Below the pieces are notes generated by a model that did no database searches, had not been told where the DNA came from, and saw only the letters and a list, made by a program, of their open reading frames with translations. A stretch of DNA of 14,306 nucleotides from Planctomycetaceae bacterium (GTDB lineage Bacteria > Planctomycetota > Planctomycetia > Pirellulales > Pirellulaceae): positions 1-14,306 of the forward strand of contig JAKEHX010000324.1 in the NCBI GenBank assembly GCA_022614795.1, read 5' to 3'. The position numbers were made by a program, and so were the translations under genes. This document shows positions 12,357 through 14,306 of this stretch, one piece after another (the stretch's first letter is position 1; each line of letters begins with the position of its first letter).

Positions 12357-13832
12357 CTACGGTTCGTACGCTTCGGCGAAGGGATTGCGGCCGCGGGGCA
12401 TGAATTTGCACATCGCGATGCCCATCACGTACAAGAGGCAGAGCGGACCGGCCATGAGCAGCATGCTGATCGGCTCGGCGGGCGTGAGGACCATCGCGAT
12501 CACGAAGATCGTGAGGACCGCGATCCGCCACTGGGCGACGTAGGTCTCGGTCGAAACCAGGCCGATTCGGTTGACGAACAGCATCACCAGCGGAAGCTGA
12601 AACCCCAGGCCGAAGCCGATCGGCAGGATGAGCACGAACCCGAGCCATTCGCCGATGCGGGGATCGAAGTCGGCGTTCATCCCTTTGTTGAAGGTGAACA
12701 GGAAGTCGAGGACCGGGTCGAACACGAACAGGAATGCGATCAGCGCACCGCCGAAAAACAGACCGATCGAGAGCGGCAGATAGATGAAGACGTAATTCTT
12801 CTCGTGCGGATAGAGCCCGGCCGCGACGAAGACCCACAGTTGATAGAGGACATAAGGGCTGGCGAGCACGAGGCCCGTCATCAGGGCCGCCTTGAGCCAG
12901 ATCATGAACGCTTCCTGGGCGTTGAGCACTTGAAAGCGGACCTTCACCGGCTTCCAGGTGAAGAGCGTGAGCAGGTTGACGCGGGCCTTTTTCAGCGAGT
13001 CGGGAAAGACGCGGGCGATGAGCAGCTTGTTGAGCCGGCGCGATTTCTCGGGGTCGAATTTTTTGGCCAACTCCTCACGGAGTGTGGCGACGGTGTCCTG
13101 CTTGTCGCCGCTGGCGGTGCCCACGAGCCACGAGAAGGCCGATTGGAGCCAGGCCACCGTGCTGTGGGCGGCGACGGAGCGGTCGGTGTCGGGGCCAGTC
13201 AAGGCGGCCAGCTCGGGCGCGGCATGCAATTCGCGGCGGCTGGCGAGGGAGTTGAGCACATGAAGCAAATCGGCAGTCTGCTGGCGATCGAGGGGCGTTG
13301 GGATCTTGGCCAGCGCCGCGACTTTCTCGCGCTCCTGGTCGGTCAGCGCGAGCCACACGCACCTGGCCTGCGGCGAGCCGCCCGCGTCTGCGGCTTTAAC
13401 GAGCGCCTGGGCGAGCGACGGGGCGCCGCCGTCAAGGAAATCTCCTTCCGTGTACCAAGAGGGCGACAGGTTGAGGGCCGCGAATTGCTCGGGATAGTTC
13501 AGGCGCAGCGTTTCGGCGAGCTGCCCGGTCTCGATCTGGATCGGATCGGGGACCAGCCCGTCGTCGAGGATCATGCGTTTGATCTCGACGGGTATCGACC
13601 CGAATTTCACCACCAGGTCGGAGAGGGCCTTGTCGAGGTAGTAGCGCTCCATGGCTCGCTCGAGCGGACCTTGGAAAAACCGGACGACGCTGTTGGCGAC
13701 AAAAAATCCGATCAGGCAGCCGGCGAGCACGCCCATCACGCCGCGGAAGAGGGAGACGCGAAGTTCCTCCAGATGCTCGCCGAAGGTCATCGTGGTCCCT
13801 TCGAAGAGGTCGTCGTTGGGGTTTTTGGCCAT
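12357..13832 (-). CDS. tatC: Sec-independent protein translocase TatC with large loop insertion
   Basis: TatC is the membrane receptor of the twin-arginine pathway, which exports folded proteins. This 491-aa version is about twice the usual ~250. The N-terminus has FGEHLEELRVSLFRG (about residues 17-31), including the conserved HLxELR glutamate, then TM1 (32-50). TM2 onward is typical: AFMIWLKAALMTGLVLASPY, LYQLWVFVAAGLYPHEKN with the conserved His-Glu (about 343-344), then four more membrane segments and VLTPAEP near 448-454. Between TM1 and TM2 the first periplasmic loop spans about residues 55-305, against roughly 25-40 in Escherichia coli. It is charged, lacks membrane segments, and may form its own domain. 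The ATG at 13832 has GGAG nine bases upstream; the longer open frame begins in palindromic non-coding DNA. No tatA or tatB is next to it. Confidence 0.95.
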   Translation of the reverse strand: MAKNPNDDLFEGTTMTFGEHLEELRVSLFRGVMGVLAGCLIGFFVANSVVRFFQGPLERAMERYYLDKALSDLVVKFGSIPVEIKRMILDDGLVPDPIQIETGQLAETLRLNYPEQFAALNLSPSWYTEGDFLDGGAPSLAQALVKAADAGGSPQARCVWLALTDQEREKVAALAKIPTPLDRQQTADLLHVLNSLASRRELHAAPELAALTGPDTDRSVAAHSTVAWLQSAFSWLVGTASGDKQDTVATLREELAKKFDPEKSRRLNKLLIARVFPDSLKKARVNLLTLFTWKPVKVRFQVLNAQEAFMIWLKAALMTGLVLASPYVLYQLWVFVAAGLYPHEKNYVFIYLPLSIGLFFGGALIAFLFVFDPVLDFLFTFNKGMNADFDPRIGEWLGFVLILPIGFGLGFQLPLVMLFVNRIGLVSTETYVAQWRIAVLTIFVIAMVLTPAEPISMLLMAGPLCLLYVMGIAMCKFMPRGRNPFAEAYEP

Positions 13833-13858
13833 GGCAAATCGCTCCAGGACAGGTGGGA

Positions 13859-13878
13859 CCCGGCCGTGGACGGCCGGG
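13859..13878. repeat. Palindrome CCCGGCCG / CGGCCGGG, 4-nt loop
   Basis: Perfect 8-bp arms surround TGGA, about 26 bases upstream of the tatC ATG and so probably in its leader. In the transcript it would form a strong GC stem before the ribosome site at about 13842-13846. Confidence 0.7.
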
Positions 13879-14070
13879 CTAAGCATGATGACCGTCAGCC
13901 AGACGATGGGCGGGCTGGCGGGGCTCGGCCCGGACAATCGCACGTCGATTGTGCCGGGCGGCGGGACGTACGGTGGGAAGCTGCCGTACCAGCCTGGTGG
14001 CCGCGGAAAGAGCCGCAAGCCAGCCCTCAATATAATTGGCGGCAGCTTTGGCGGCAACGGCGGCTATGAA

Positions 14071-14125
14071 TGACGAATGTCGAAAACTAAATGACGAATG
14101 AATGACGAGTGACGAAGGACGAATG
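14071..14125. repeat. Degenerate tandem tract of TGACGAATG units
   Basis: Units TGACGAATG at 14071-14079 and 14092-14100, TGACGAGTG at 14103-14111, TGACGAAGG at 14110-14118 and GGACGAATG at 14117-14125 are irregularly spaced. It is a microsatellite-like spacer, not a CRISPR: units are short and there are no unique spacers of constant length. Confidence 0.7.
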
Positions 14126-14306
14126 AATAACCGAATGACAAGGTCTACAAACGGACTGTTGGCAATCGATCCAACTGCCCCCCATCCACCTTGCGTGGAT
14201 GGCGGCCATGATGGTGAGCTAAATATACTGCCACCGCCCTGCACCTCCGCCTTCTTTTCCAGCCGGTCGCCGCGGGGCCGCGACCCGCGGGAAAAGAGAA
14301 AAATGG

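Larger units (their letters stand above)
13833..14306. other. Region upstream of tatC, no gene supported
   Basis: These 474 bases contain a palindrome (13859-13878), a TATAAT-like word on the plus strand at 14031-14036, a GACGAATG-type tandem tract (14071-14125), a hairpin with CCATCCAC / GTGGATGG arms (14182-14189 and 14195-14202) and, near the end, a GGTCGC / GCGACC hairpin (14265-14270 and 14280-14285). I see no coding sequence with family features on either strand. The tatC promoter is presumably here but is not evident. Confidence 0.5.

Noticed and set aside
13833..14057. 75-residue N-terminal extension of TatC
   Set aside because: The added residues are Pro/Gly-rich and come from palindromic spacer DNA. 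The ATG at 13832 has a ribosome site and begins just before the conserved EHLEELR region.
12300..14069. Long plus-strand open frame of 589 codons
   Set aside because: It is the antisense of tatC; the product is rich in His, Glu, Arg and Gly with no family signature, while the minus strand encodes an unmistakable TatC. High GC content keeps the opposite frame open.

Overview
The window most likely comes from a planctomycete of the Pirellulales type, probably a soil or freshwater metagenome. The clues are high-GC sequence, a TatC with a very large first periplasmic loop, the planctomycete-style C-terminal end of an RTX calcium-binding protein, and many short palindromes and microsatellite-like tracts between small, independent genes. 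The taxonomic call is inference.

Layout. Positions 1-61 may hold the last codons of a plus-strand gene. Positions 112-4815 form a minus-strand carbon-metabolism block, read from high to low coordinates: a truncated acetate kinase (ackA), the last ~50 codons of 4-alpha-glucanotransferase (malQ), an intact glycogen phosphorylase (glgP), an unrecognised 165-aa protein, and an intact phosphate acetyl/butyryltransferase. The block suggests glucan breakdown (MalQ plus GlgP) coupled to acetyl-phosphate metabolism (Pta plus AckA). The join between ackA and malQ at about 4317-4326 looks like a deletion scar, or an assembly misjoin, that removed the 3' part of ackA and most of malQ. Next come a cupin gene (5084-5749), an RTX-repeat remnant (5813-6409), a small XRE regulator (6549-6791 or 6800), tRNA-Val(CAC) (7070-7143) and a DJ-1/PfpI gene (7214-7750), all minus strand. 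On the plus strand lies a YceH/DUF480 gene (8008-8781). It converges with a secreted, probably beta-propeller protein on the minus strand (8854-10239). Then come a plus-strand VOC/glyoxalase-like gene (10613-11095), a minus-strand GNAT acetyltransferase (11236-11754) and tatC on the minus strand (12357-13832).

The intergenic DNA is rich in structure. There is a group of unrelated palindromes that nearly all have 7-9 nt arms around a 3-nt loop. A nested palindrome sits between the convergent genes at 8786-8855. Imperfect direct-repeat blocks flank the GNAT gene. A 104-bp MITE-like element with 27-bp terminal inverted repeats lies at 12052-12155, and a GACGAATG-type tract lies upstream of tatC.

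I found no CRISPR array, prophage, complete insertion sequence, toxin-antitoxin pair or defence island. No new multi-gene system is evident. The points most worth following are the ackA/malQ scar, the TatC loop insertion, and the repeat and palindrome populations.
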